A stretch of 64,000 nucleotides of DNA, from assembly GCF_022814725.1 (NCBI RefSeq), contig NZ_CP093442.1:124001-188000 (forward strand), in the 5' to 3' direction. The notes beneath the pieces are model-generated. The model was not told the origin of the DNA. It searched no databases and worked only from the letters and a program-made list of their open reading frames with translations. Each line of letters begins with the position of its first letter. Within the stretch, counting starts at the first letter, position 1. The position numbers were made by a program, and so were the translations under genes. Below, piece after piece: positions 35,484 to 43,112 of the stretch. The DNA is from Bdellovibrio reynosensis (GTDB lineage Bacteria; Bdellovibrionota; Bdellovibrionia; Bdellovibrionales; Bdellovibrionaceae).

Positions 35484-36299
35484 TTAGCGCTGCGCTAGTT
35501 TTTCTAATTCTTCGGCTCTGGAAATAAGGTTGGCTTTAAGGTTTTCTAATTGGTTTTTACTTATTGTTGGCCATAGGGATTCACTCAGGAAATTTTGGAA
35601 AGCTTTTTTATGGAGCTGTAAAGATTCAGTGAAGGATGGAAGTCTTGGGGCTTCATAGTCCAGATAAAGAGTTCTGACGTAGACCTTTAGTTTTTCTTTA
35701 TCTGTTTTTACTTCTAGAAACTGCTTAACAATGTGCTCTTTATTTTCGGTTTCTAGTTTTACCGGATACGGGTTTTGTTTTAAGAACGCTTGTATTCGGT
35801 CTTTTTGATCTTGGGATAAGCCACCGATCCAGAACTCAAGGGATCTTCGGTAGCGTTTAAAAGCTTTTTCATTTTGTTCTTCAACGTCACTGCGGTCTTT
35901 GATTTCTTCTTTCATGGTTTTTTCGAAGTAATCAAATTGTTCTGGCTTGAAGGTTGCCACAGTTTTAACAGCCGTGTTAGCAAAGTAGCTTGTTAACTTT
36001 TTAAAGTGCACGTGGAATTCCGTAAAGTGAGTCGCGATAAGTTCTGACTCGATTTTGCCTTTGCTTACTTCTGATTCGATTCTTCTTAAGGTCTTTGCGA
36101 CTTCTGGTAGGAATTCTTTTTTTAAAGCGTCAATGTCCTGGCGCAGATCTTTTTTTAAATCTTCTTTTTGCTGGCTTGTAAGATCAAAATACTCATCAGT
36201 CTTTGAAACGGCCAGGGTGTCAGCAAATGACATCATCACAGAAGATCTGCTGCAGGCTGTGGTCGCTAGTAATAAAAAACTAAGGACGAGGATTTTCAT
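35484..36299 (-). CDS. DUF6279-like lipoprotein
   Basis: 271 aa; lipobox TTAC at Cys16. The early 'DEYFDLTSQQKEDLKKDL' followed by a long helical, Arg/Lys/Glu-rich body is the pattern of DUF6279 lipoproteins. The fit is by pattern only. Its start overlaps the preceding gene by 20 nt and lacks a good ribosome site, so it is probably translated by coupling as the last gene of the dihydroorotase operon. Confidence 0.75.
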   Translation of the reverse strand: MKILVLSFLLLATTACSRSSVMMSFADTLAVSKTDEYFDLTSQQKEDLKKDLRQDIDALKKEFLPEVAKTLRRIESEVSKGKIESELIATHFTEFHVHFKKLTSYFANTAVKTVATFKPEQFDYFEKTMKEEIKDRSDVEEQNEKAFKRYRRSLEFWIGGLSQDQKDRIQAFLKQNPYPVKLETENKEHIVKQFLEVKTDKEKLKVYVRTLYLDYEAPRLPSFTESLQLHKKAFQNFLSESLWPTISKNQLENLKANLISRAEELEKLAQR

Positions 36300-36882
36300 C
36301 TTGTTTAAGTTTTAAAACGGCTCGGCGGATGAGGATACCCTCAATGACAAGATACAGAATAAAACTGACGGTTAAGCCCACGCCTTTAAGCAAAGCCCAA
36401 TCCCGTGAACTCCATTTGAAAGCAGCCCAGATCGCAAGTCCTGTGTGAATGGCAAAAAAGAAGCCTGAACGGATGGTCATGCCTTTCATGCGCGCCTTAA
36501 TAAAGTCAGGCAGTTGGGCGCCTTGCATTTCTGCGAGTGTGCTTAATAACGGCTTACCGATGACAACTGACCCCCACAGGATAACAGCGAAAATTCCTTC
36601 CATGATGGCAGGCTGCAATTTAAACCAAATGCCTTCTGAAGAAATGAGTGAAACGGCTCCTAAACCTAAAAGCATTCCATTACCAAACCACGTTAGCTTT
36701 TGAACTTTTCTGTATTTGATAAGTTCGTAAATGATTTCACCAGCACCAAAGATCATCCCGGCGATTAAACCCGCCATGATCCCGTAATATTCTTCAATCA
36801 CCGTGAAGGCGATGACTGGTAAAAGGCCCGCAAAGAATAAACTTGCGGCCTGGGCTTTAGGATTTGCTTCTTTAATTTTCAT
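36280..36882 (-). CDS. septation protein A (YciB/IspZ)-like inner-membrane protein
   Basis: 200 aa with about five to six transmembrane segments. 'ASLFFAGLLPVIAFTVIEEYYG' at the N-terminus, a following 'YRKVQKLTWFGNGMLL', and 'FKLQPAIMEGIFAVILWGSVVIGKPLL' in the middle match the YciB layout, in which 'KPT..' and 'K..W' loops recur. Role in E. coli relates to envelope integrity and septation. The stop of the dihydroorotase gene overlaps its start by one base (TAATG), so translation is coupled. Confidence 0.75.
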   Translation of the reverse strand: MKIKEANPKAQAASLFFAGLLPVIAFTVIEEYYGIMAGLIAGMIFGAGEIIYELIKYRKVQKLTWFGNGMLLGLGAVSLISSEGIWFKLQPAIMEGIFAVILWGSVVIGKPLLSTLAEMQGAQLPDFIKARMKGMTIRSGFFFAIHTGLAIWAAFKWSSRDWALLKGVGLTVSFILYLVIEGILIRRAVLKLKQDENPRP

Positions 36883-38234
36883 TAGTTCGTATCCATGAAA
36901 TCAACGGGCTTTCCTTGGCTAGGCATAACCACTTGATCATTTTCCATCACAACTTTTCCACCAACGATCGTGTGTGTTGGCCAGCCTGTCACTTGCATAC
37001 CATCAAACGGAGTCCATCCGCAGCGGCTAGCGATCCAATCATTCGTGATAGTTTTTTGTTTTTTCATATCAACGATCGTGACATCGGCGTCAAAACCTTG
37101 GCGAAGGGCACCTTTATTCTTGATACCAAAAACTCGCGCCGTGTTCATCGTCACCATTTCAACAAAACGCTCTAGTGGCAATTTCCCGTTATTGACGTGA
37201 TTTAGCATGATCGGCACTAGTGTTTGCACGCCCGGTACGCCGGAAGGACTTGAAGGATAAGGTTTGTTTTTTTCTTCTTTAGTATGCGGAGCATGATCTG
37301 AACCAATCACATCCACCGTGCCATCAAGCACTGCTTGCCATATGCGATCCATATGATGCTTTTCACGGATTGGCGGATTTTGCTGAGCATAGGTGCCAAG
37401 TTTGTCATAACAATCTGGCGCAAACAAAGTTAAGTGCTGCGGAAGCACCTCGACGGTCGCGATGTCTTTAGCGTCTTTAAGCATGTCCATTTCATCACCA
37501 GTTGAAACATGCAAGACATGGATCTTTCTTCCAGTCTTACGCGCTAATCGCAACAAACGACGGGTAGAGTTCACAGCTGTTTCTGTATCACGCCAAACAT
37601 GGTGAAAATGTGGATCGGCTTTTTCTGTCGCGATATGTTTGCGCTCGCGCAAGCGCATTTCATCTTCAGAGTGAAAAATCACGCGACGATGACCTTGCAT
37701 TAAGATTTTTTCTAAAGTGTCGTCATCTTCAACTAACAAAGTGCCGGTTGAAGAGCCCATAAAAATTTTTACCCCAGAACAGTGGGGGAGGAGTTCAAGC
37801 TCCGCAATCTTATCGACATTGTCATGGGCGCCACCCATAAAAAAAGCATAGTTACTGTGGCAACGGTTTTTAGCGCGATTTAATTTATCTTCAAAAGCTT
37901 CTTTGGTCGTCGTTGAAGGGTTGGTGTTCGGCATTTCAAAGACCGTGGTGACGCCACCAAGTACGGCGGCTCTGGTGCCAGTTTCAAGGTCCTCTTTATG
38001 TTCTAGCCCTGGTTCGCGAAAGTGAACTTGGCTATCGATGACCCCGGGAAAGACATGAAGGCCTTTAGCATCGATGGTTTTTAAAGCTTTCTCTGAAATT
38101 GAATCCGCGATCATCTCAATGCGGCCACCAGAAATTGCTATATCGGCCTTTGCTTGAATAAGGCGCGCTTCTGTCGGATGGGGAAGCAAACAAGTTCCAT
38201 TTTTGATGATTAAGTCATACGTTCGTTCGGACAT
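36882..38234 (-). CDS. pyrC: dihydroorotase
   Basis: 450 aa amidohydrolase of the type I dihydroorotase/allantoinase group; interconverts carbamoyl-aspartate and dihydroorotate in pyrimidine synthesis. ATG 38234 follows AGAGG. Landmarks: 'GVIDSQVHFREPGLEHKEDL' (residues 64-83), 'GGVTTVFEMPNTNPST', the carbamylated-Lys candidate Lys156 in 'SGVKIFMG', His in 'VIFHSEDE' and 'VLHVSTGDE', and catalytic Asp in 'GSDHAPHT'. The first His of the classic H-x-H metal pair is Gln69 here (QVH); I recall this variant from other dihydroorotases, so it need not mean loss of activity. A related hydantoinase or allantoinase role cannot be fully excluded. Confidence 0.9.
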   Translation of the reverse strand: MSERTYDLIIKNGTCLLPHPTEARLIQAKADIAISGGRIEMIADSISEKALKTIDAKGLHVFPGVIDSQVHFREPGLEHKEDLETGTRAAVLGGVTTVFEMPNTNPSTTTKEAFEDKLNRAKNRCHSNYAFFMGGAHDNVDKIAELELLPHCSGVKIFMGSSTGTLLVEDDDTLEKILMQGHRRVIFHSEDEMRLRERKHIATEKADPHFHHVWRDTETAVNSTRRLLRLARKTGRKIHVLHVSTGDEMDMLKDAKDIATVEVLPQHLTLFAPDCYDKLGTYAQQNPPIREKHHMDRIWQAVLDGTVDVIGSDHAPHTKEEKNKPYPSSPSGVPGVQTLVPIMLNHVNNGKLPLERFVEMVTMNTARVFGIKNKGALRQGFDADVTIVDMKKQKTITNDWIASRCGWTPFDGMQVTGWPTHTIVGGKVVMENDQVVMPSQGKPVDFMDTN

Positions 38235-38336
38235 CACAGCACCTCTTAAAGAAACTTCTTGGCAGCGACTTTATCACTGGGACCAACCAAAGGTCCAGCG
38301 TTGACGGAGCCTTTGGGATAGAGGACAATTTGAATT

Positions 38337-39341
38337 GTGACAATTGAAAAATTCCTCTCCTTCTGGAGTCAGCACAATACCGTGATCATCGAAAGCCTTG
38401 TGGGTTTGGTGATTTTTCTTTCCTTGGTTTTAGCCTACCGCAGCTTCTTTGGTAAAAAAGGCGACGCCAGTCACTCTTCTGAAGCGGGAAGTAATTTAGA
38501 TACCGCGCAATTAGAAAAAACTTTGCAGAAAATCTTAGATAACCAATCTTCAGGCACGGCTGTTAAATCACGCCCAGCAGATGATTTGGGAATGGACGTG
38601 GATTTAGGCCTTGATACTCCGACGGAAAGTGCTTCGTCACTTTCCGGTGAGGCTGGGGTTGAAGTAGAGCAAATGAAGATCTCTTTAGCGGATAGCCAAA
38701 AAAGAATCGAAGCTTTACAAGCTCAACTTAAAGACGCTCAAGGTAGAGCGCAAGAAGCGATGCTTGCAGCACAATCGACGACGGCGGCAGCAGCTGCCGC
38801 GGGAAGTGCTGATGCGGGTCAAAGTGCCGAGCTTGCGGCAAAAGTGAAAGACCTTGAAGCGCGTTTATCTGAATACGAAATCATTTCTGAAGATATCGCC
38901 GACCTTTCAAGATTCCGCGAAGAAAATGAAGAACTGCGTAAGCAGCTTGAAGGTTTGCAAAAAGGTTTGGGCGCAAGTTACGTGGCTCCAGTTGAAGAAG
39001 CAGCGCCGGCGGCAGCACCTGCTGCGGTTGAACCAGCTCCAGAACCTGTGGCAGCCGAACCTGCTCCGGAAGCTCCGGCTGCGATCACTGAAGCTGAAGT
39101 GGCAATGGAACCCGTTATTGAATCAGCAAGTGAACCAGCACCAGCTACTGATGCTGGCAGCGAATTGATTGATGATGAACTGATGAAAGAATTCGCAGCT
39201 GCGGTTGAGGGGCAGAAAAAAGATGCCTTAGACAGTGCTGCCGCAAAAGCCGGTGAGGGTTCTGAAAAACCTAAAGAGTCGGCTGATGAATCTGAAAAAC
39301 TAATGAATGAGTTTGAAAACTTCGTAGCTAAAAAGAGTTAA
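38337..39341 (+). CDS. membrane-anchored coiled-coil protein with Ala/Pro/Glu-rich region
   Basis: 334 aa from GTG 38337 (GAGGA lies 11 nt upstream). One transmembrane helix at residues ~17-35, a coiled-coil at ~110-210 ('KISLADSQKRIEALQAQLKDAQ'), then a low-complexity Ala/Pro/Glu segment (~215-270) and an acidic C-terminus. No catalytic motif seen and no family recognised. It starts a tight three-gene run: 3 nt to the HEAT-repeat gene and 9 nt from that to the YCII-like gene. Confidence 0.78.
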   Translation: MTIEKFLSFWSQHNTVIIESLVGLVIFLSLVLAYRSFFGKKGDASHSSEAGSNLDTAQLEKTLQKILDNQSSGTAVKSRPADDLGMDVDLGLDTPTESASSLSGEAGVEVEQMKISLADSQKRIEALQAQLKDAQGRAQEAMLAAQSTTAAAAAAGSADAGQSAELAAKVKDLEARLSEYEIISEDIADLSRFREENEELRKQLEGLQKGLGASYVAPVEEAAPAAAPAAVEPAPEPVAAEPAPEAPAAITEAEVAMEPVIESASEPAPATDAGSELIDDELMKEFAAAVEGQKKDALDSAAAKAGEGSEKPKESADESEKLMNEFENFVAKKS

Positions 39342-39344
39342 TCC

Positions 39345-40094
39345 ATGAAGAATTCGTTGTTCGTTTCAGCAGTCGTAGTTATGGGTCTTACTTCAAGTGT
39401 TAGTGTGAACGTGTTAGCTGCCCCAGCTAAACCTTCATCTAGTACTTTAAGTTCCGCGCTTGAGGTGTTGAAATTACCAACGGAAAACCGTCGCATGGTT
39501 CTTTCTAATGGTGGTGAGAAGTTTTATCAGAACTTTATCTCTGTTGCCTTTAATGAATCGCAACCGATGAGTGTAAGATGGCGCGCTTTAATGGCGGCAG
39601 CTGAAGTTCATGGGGATCGTTCGACTCCGGATCTATTAAAAGCTGGGAAACATAATCAGTGGTACATGCGTAACGCAGCTCTTGTTGCCTTAACTGAAGT
39701 AAACCCAAGCCAGGGTGAAAAGCTGGCGCAAAGCTTATTAAAAGATAAAGCCTTGGTGGTTCGTTCAGCAGCGGTGGAGGCTTTAGCTAAAAGCACAACG
39801 CCAGCTGTTCGTGATCTTTTATGGGATGAGTTAAATCAAAAGTACAATTTTAAAGGTGATCACAGTCTTTGGATCCGTCATCAGATCGTAGAGACTTTGG
39901 CGAAAAAACCTTTAAACCATGAGGCTAAGATCTTCGCCGGTCTTCTATCTGATAAAGACCAACGCCTTCATATGCCAGCAGTTGCGGGTTTAGAAAAACT
40001 AACTGGGGTGAAGCTTGGTGGGGATTCTACTAAGTCAGCAGCCTTAGTTGGTATGTGGAAAGACTACGTTAAAAAAGAAAAGATTGAGCTTTAA
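39345..40094 (+). CDS. exported HEAT-repeat protein
   Basis: 249 aa; signal peptide ends 'VNVLAAP'. From ~65 on there are consecutive two-helix repeats ('MSVRWRALMAAAEVHGDRSTPDLL', 'WYMRNAALVALTEVNPSQ', 'LVVRSAAVEALAKSTTPAVRDLLWDEL') as in HEAT or PBS-lyase-type repeats, a protein-interaction scaffold, here in the periplasm. Second gene of the 38337-40460 operon. Confidence 0.8.
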   Translation: MKNSLFVSAVVVMGLTSSVSVNVLAAPAKPSSSTLSSALEVLKLPTENRRMVLSNGGEKFYQNFISVAFNESQPMSVRWRALMAAAEVHGDRSTPDLLKAGKHNQWYMRNAALVALTEVNPSQGEKLAQSLLKDKALVVRSAAVEALAKSTTPAVRDLLWDELNQKYNFKGDHSLWIRHQIVETLAKKPLNHEAKIFAGLLSDKDQRLHMPAVAGLEKLTGVKLGGDSTKSAALVGMWKDYVKKEKIEL

Positions 40095-40103
40095 GAGCCA
40101 ATC

Positions 40104-40460
40104 ATGAAGACCTTCCTAGCCATCTTCACTTGCGCTGAAAATAGCAAAAATCATCAAGCTTGGATGAAGTTAGATTCCCAGGCTCAAAAAGATTCCATGC
40201 AAACGGGGGCTGCCGCCCTTGAAGCATGGGCTTTAAAGTATCAAAGCCAGATCGTTTATGAAGGCAGCGCCCTTGGTGAGTTAACTAAAAGAACCGACAT
40301 TAATGGCGTTCACGATATCCCAAGTCAGATGGGAAAGTTCCTGGTGGTGAAGGCGGCTTCCCATGAGGAAGCCGCTAAGATGTTCATGGATCATCCGCAT
40401 TTTAAGTATTTCCCGGGCGATGCGGTTGAAGTCATAGAGTGTACCAACCGAACTACTTAA
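40104..40460 (+). CDS. YCII/DGPF-like small protein
   Basis: 118 aa, no signal. The fold suggested by 'FLAIFTCAEN', 'MQTGAAALEAWALKY', 'FLVVKAASHEEAAKMFMDHPHF' and a closing 'AVEVIEC' matches the ferredoxin-like YCII-related (DGPF) family. Function unknown. The 3' end overlaps the convergent thioesterase gene by 8 nt. Confidence 0.65.
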   Translation: MKTFLAIFTCAENSKNHQAWMKLDSQAQKDSMQTGAAALEAWALKYQSQIVYEGSALGELTKRTDINGVHDIPSQMGKFLVVKAASHEEAAKMFMDHPHFKYFPGDAVEVIECTNRTT

Positions 40461-40848
40461 TCAGCTTTTGCAGTTCTTCTTTGATGGATTCAGGAATCGG
40501 CACTGACTTATTTGTTTTATAGTCAAAGTGCACCATAAAAGCCTTGCCTCTACCGATAACAACTTTATCTTGAATAGCCTCTTGAACGATCACAAAAGAT
40601 GAATTGCCAACTTTTTCAATGTTCGTCGTAACCGTGACTTCCTTTTGGTAATAACCTTGCGCTAAAAAATCAAACTCAGTGCGCGCGATAATTAAGTTCC
40701 ACTTTTTGGGATCTAAATCAGGAACAAAGAATCTAAAGATAAACCTTCTCGCTTCTTCAAACCAAGTTGCGTAGGCGGCATTATTGATATGCCCTAAAGC
40801 ATCGGTATCGTGAAATCTTGGCAGTAAAGTATAAATATTAGAACTCAT
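40453..40848 (-). CDS. YbgC/4HBT-type acyl-CoA thioesterase
   Basis: 131 aa hot-dog-fold protein. 'RFHDTDALGHINNAAYATWFEEAR' carries the catalytic Asp and the conserved H-x-N-N of the 4-hydroxybenzoyl-CoA/YbgC thioesterase group. Length is typical. It would hydrolyse short acyl-CoA or acyl-ACP thioesters in the cytoplasm. It converges with the YCII-like gene. Confidence 0.88.
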   Translation of the reverse strand: MSSNIYTLLPRFHDTDALGHINNAAYATWFEEARRFIFRFFVPDLDPKKWNLIIARTEFDFLAQGYYQKEVTVTTNIEKVGNSSFVIVQEAIQDKVVIGRGKAFMVHFDYKTNKSVPIPESIKEELQKLIK

Positions 40849-40875
40849 AGGTAGAACCCTTCTAAACTTTGCGCG

Positions 40876-40906
40876 AAAAAAAAGCCGCTGATTTAAGCGG
40901 CTTTTT
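40876..40906 (-). terminator. intrinsic terminator of the 40912-41370 gene
   Basis: AAAGCCGCT / AGCGGCTTT, a 9-bp stem with a 6-nt loop and T runs on both sides. On the minus strand it ends in eight T. Confidence 0.85.
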
Positions 40907-40911
40907 CTAAA

Positions 40912-41370
40912 TTATAGTTGTTGTTCAGTTTGTCCGTTTTCAGTCTCACCATTTTCAGGTGTTGTAGACTCTTCTTCATCATCTGAACCATCTTCATCCG
41001 GCGGAAGTTCTGGCTTCGTCGCAGTTTTTGCTGGATCTTGAATCGCTGAAGGGGTTTTTGCTAAAGCAGCATTGCAAGAAGGCTTGGCTCTAAAGAAGTG
41101 CTTCCACATCTCATCGCCTGGTTTTCCTTTGATCTCTGGATCTTGCAGTTCGGAACCCATGTAAGATGGGGCTTTAGAAAATTCAGAAAGTTTTTTTAGA
41201 CGCGGGATTTTACGTTCCCCATCGCATTCACCTTGGGAAGCTTTGCCGCCTTCAGCGATAAAGCTATAGGCTTTCGGTGGAGTTTTTCTTTTAGCAGTTG
41301 CCTGTGATGTGAAAAGGTGGACCATCATGACACTTGCAACGATCAATAAAACTTTAAAATTTTTGTTCAT
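40912..41370 (-). CDS. exported protein with acidic C-terminal tail, unknown function
   Basis: 152 aa; signal peptide ends near 'SQATA' (residue ~26). The middle has 'GECDGERKIPRLKKLSEFSKAPSYMG' and one more Cys in 'PSCNAAL'. The last 40 residues are Asp/Glu/Thr-rich and disordered. No family recognised. It lies 20 nt downstream of the nucleotidyltransferase-like gene, so it may be transcribed with that pair. Confidence 0.65.
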   Translation of the reverse strand: MNKNFKVLLIVASVMMVHLFTSQATAKRKTPPKAYSFIAEGGKASQGECDGERKIPRLKKLSEFSKAPSYMGSELQDPEIKGKPGDEMWKHFFRAKPSCNAALAKTPSAIQDPAKTATKPELPPDEDGSDDEEESTTPENGETENGQTEQQL

Positions 41371-41390
41371 AAGAAAATGCTATCCTGAAA

Positions 41391-41993
41391 CTAGTTATTT
41401 GTCTTTTGTGATTTATTATATTTCGCAATCGCTTCTTTGCAAGTTTTCATAATGCGTTCATGTTGTTCGGGGCTTGCCATTGCTTCTTTGATAGACCATT
41501 TTTCGATGGCTGACAGGTTCACCATTTGTCGTTCGCAAATTTCACGGGCCTGATCAAGTCCTTGAGCATCCTTCGTGGAAATATAGTGCAGCAGTCGATC
41601 CATAACTGACTGAGTTGGACTTAATATACGAATTTTTCCGCCGTCAATTTCATGTTCGTCGAAGTGTTCGTAGCGAATCGGAGCGCCGCCTAAATTGACG
41701 GGGCCAGTTGGAAACTCCACGACTATTTTTGTATTTGGATGGGTAAGATGTTTATGAGTTGATTTTGCCTTCACGAAACCAATCTGTGCCATGACTTCAA
41801 GAATTTTTTGGTGATTTGCTGGACTGATAAAATCCAAATCATTTGATTCATAAAAATTTTTGTCAGTATAAATAGTTACTACTGAGCCACCAGATAGGAC
41901 CGAAATAATTCCATTAGCTTTAAGATGTTGAGATACGATAACAGCTAATTTTGAGATAGATGTATTTTCATTAATCTCTTCTTGAACGCTCAT
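41391..41993 (-). CDS. nucleotidyltransferase-like protein (AbiEii/DUF6036-like)
   Basis: 200 aa. 'VLSGGSVVTIYTDKNFYESNDLDFI' gives the G-G-S helix and D-x-D metal pair of the polymerase-beta nucleotidyltransferase superfamily, and 'VMDRLLHYISTKDAQGLDQAREI' fits the following helical region. Such proteins with an adjacent winged-helix partner form AbiE-like toxin-antitoxin or abortive-infection pairs, where the transferase is the toxin. ATG 41993 has AGGAGG and overlaps the upstream winged-helix gene by 23 nt. Toxin activity is inference; orphan housekeeping relatives exist. Confidence 0.75.
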   Translation of the reverse strand: MSVQEEINENTSISKLAVIVSQHLKANGIISVLSGGSVVTIYTDKNFYESNDLDFISPANHQKILEVMAQIGFVKAKSTHKHLTHPNTKIVVEFPTGPVNLGGAPIRYEHFDEHEIDGGKIRILSPTQSVMDRLLHYISTKDAQGLDQAREICERQMVNLSAIEKWSIKEAMASPEQHERIMKTCKEAIAKYNKSQKTNN

Positions 41994-42336
41994 AGGCTCC
42001 TCCTAGTTTTTTCCCGCGACTGCGCGGTCTTTTGCGAACAAGATAGAAATCTGGATTTTGTTCTTTGGACATGTTTGTTTCGATGTATTTTTCAAGAAGG
42101 GCGCGGAGTTCATTTTTTATTGAGCATCGGGGATTGAAAAAATAAATGCGCAGGTTTCCCATTTCTCTACTTGCAAGAATTCCCGCATCCTCAAGTTTCA
42201 CGAGTTGTTGATATAGTTGAGTTTTTGATACACCAAAAGTTTTCGCCATATCACTGACAGCAGCTTCCTCGTAGCGAGTTAAAAAGAGCAGTGCAGAGGT
42301 AGCGGTTTGATTTCCAAATAACTTATCTAACATCAT
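41971..42336 (-). CDS. winged-helix regulator paired with nucleotidyltransferase
   Basis: 121 aa. Residues ~10-75 form a winged helix ('FLTRYEEAAVSDMAKTFGVSKTQLYQQLVKLEDAGILASREMGNLRIYFFN'), in the style of ArsR/MarR or AbiEi-type regulators. The basic tail 'RKRPRSRGKKLGGAYERSRRD' overlaps the next gene. ATG 42336 follows AGGAG. Upstream is a 54-bp palindrome that is a natural operator, suggesting autoregulation. Confidence 0.78.
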   Translation of the reverse strand: MMLDKLFGNQTATSALLFLTRYEEAAVSDMAKTFGVSKTQLYQQLVKLEDAGILASREMGNLRIYFFNPRCSIKNELRALLEKYIETNMSKEQNPDFYLVRKRPRSRGKKLGGAYERSRRD

Positions 42337-42381
42337 ATGAAACTCCTCTATTCCATAGTATCAGTATCGGTATTAAAACGA

Positions 42382-42435
42382 TATCGATTAATATTAAATT
42401 ACTGTTGATTGATATTAATTTAATATTAATCGATA
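42382..42435. promoter_or_regulatory. 54-bp AT-rich palindrome, candidate operator
   Basis: Left arm 42382-42401 and right arm 42416-42435 are perfect 20-bp reverse complements around a 14-nt spacer. The arms contain ATCGATTAATATTAA, and the half-site TTAATATTAA is itself palindromic. It starts 46 nt upstream of the winged-helix gene. The rest of 42337-42599 is AT-rich and holds no gene. Confidence 0.75.
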
Positions 42436-42599
42436 GTAAATTAATGTCGATCAAGTGGTAAATACTTGAAATAACTTAAATAAACAAATTAATTAAAGGC
42501 ACAAGAAGGTCCAGTTTTAAGGTCTATAAAGCTATATATTGGAATTGGGAAAAAGTACGGAAGATCGCCACCTGAAACCAATACGTAATGGGGAATTCT

Positions 42600-43112
42600 T
42601 TAGTTGGCGCGTTTTAAAGCTTCGTTAATGATAAGCTCACGCTCAATACGATAAAAGATAATCTTTTCTTCTAAACCATCAGACTCAATGGGTTCTGGTT
42701 CCGAGAAAAAATCTCTTAAGATTTCCATTTTCTTATCAATGGTGACACGCACGGATTCTCTGCCTTCAGCTTTACCTTGGGCAAAAGTCAGCATCAAACG
42801 GTATCTGATGCCACTAGAAGGTGGGCGCTGTTCATTAGGTGGCAGCCACCCATCAATACCTTTAATGTATTCTGTTTCAATCACACCGGTGTCTTGGTTT
42901 TCTTGAGCGATAGGATATTTAAGAACAGCGTGGGCAGCCCTCCACACAGCATCGTAGTTTGCGAAGAAGACTTTTTGCTTATTGATTTGCGCCATGCGCG
43001 CGTGGGCAGAAGGCTTTTTATCAAACAGGCTGCAGCCAAAAAGGGTGCAGCCTGTGAGAATCACAAGTACTAAGAAAACTTTTTTAGAAAGAAATTGAGC
43101 TGTGTGTGACAT
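42600..43112 (-). CDS. BamC-like lipoprotein
   Basis: 170 aa from ATG 43112; a longer frame to 43172 is less plausible. The hydrophobic segment ends in two possible lipoboxes, LTGC and LFGC. The mature part has 'ANYDAVWRAAHAVLKYPIAQENQDTGVIETEYIKG' and 'YRLMLTFAQG..SVRVTIDKK', the helix-strand plan of BamC-type and related DUF3576-like lipoproteins. Role in outer-membrane protein assembly is a guess from fold. It overlaps the stop of the upstream gene by 29 nt, so the two are co-expressed. Confidence 0.65.
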   Translation of the reverse strand: MSHTAQFLSKKVFLVLVILTGCTLFGCSLFDKKPSAHARMAQINKQKVFFANYDAVWRAAHAVLKYPIAQENQDTGVIETEYIKGIDGWLPPNEQRPPSSGIRYRLMLTFAQGKAEGRESVRVTIDKKMEILRDFFSEPEPIESDGLEEKIIFYRIERELIINEALKRAN

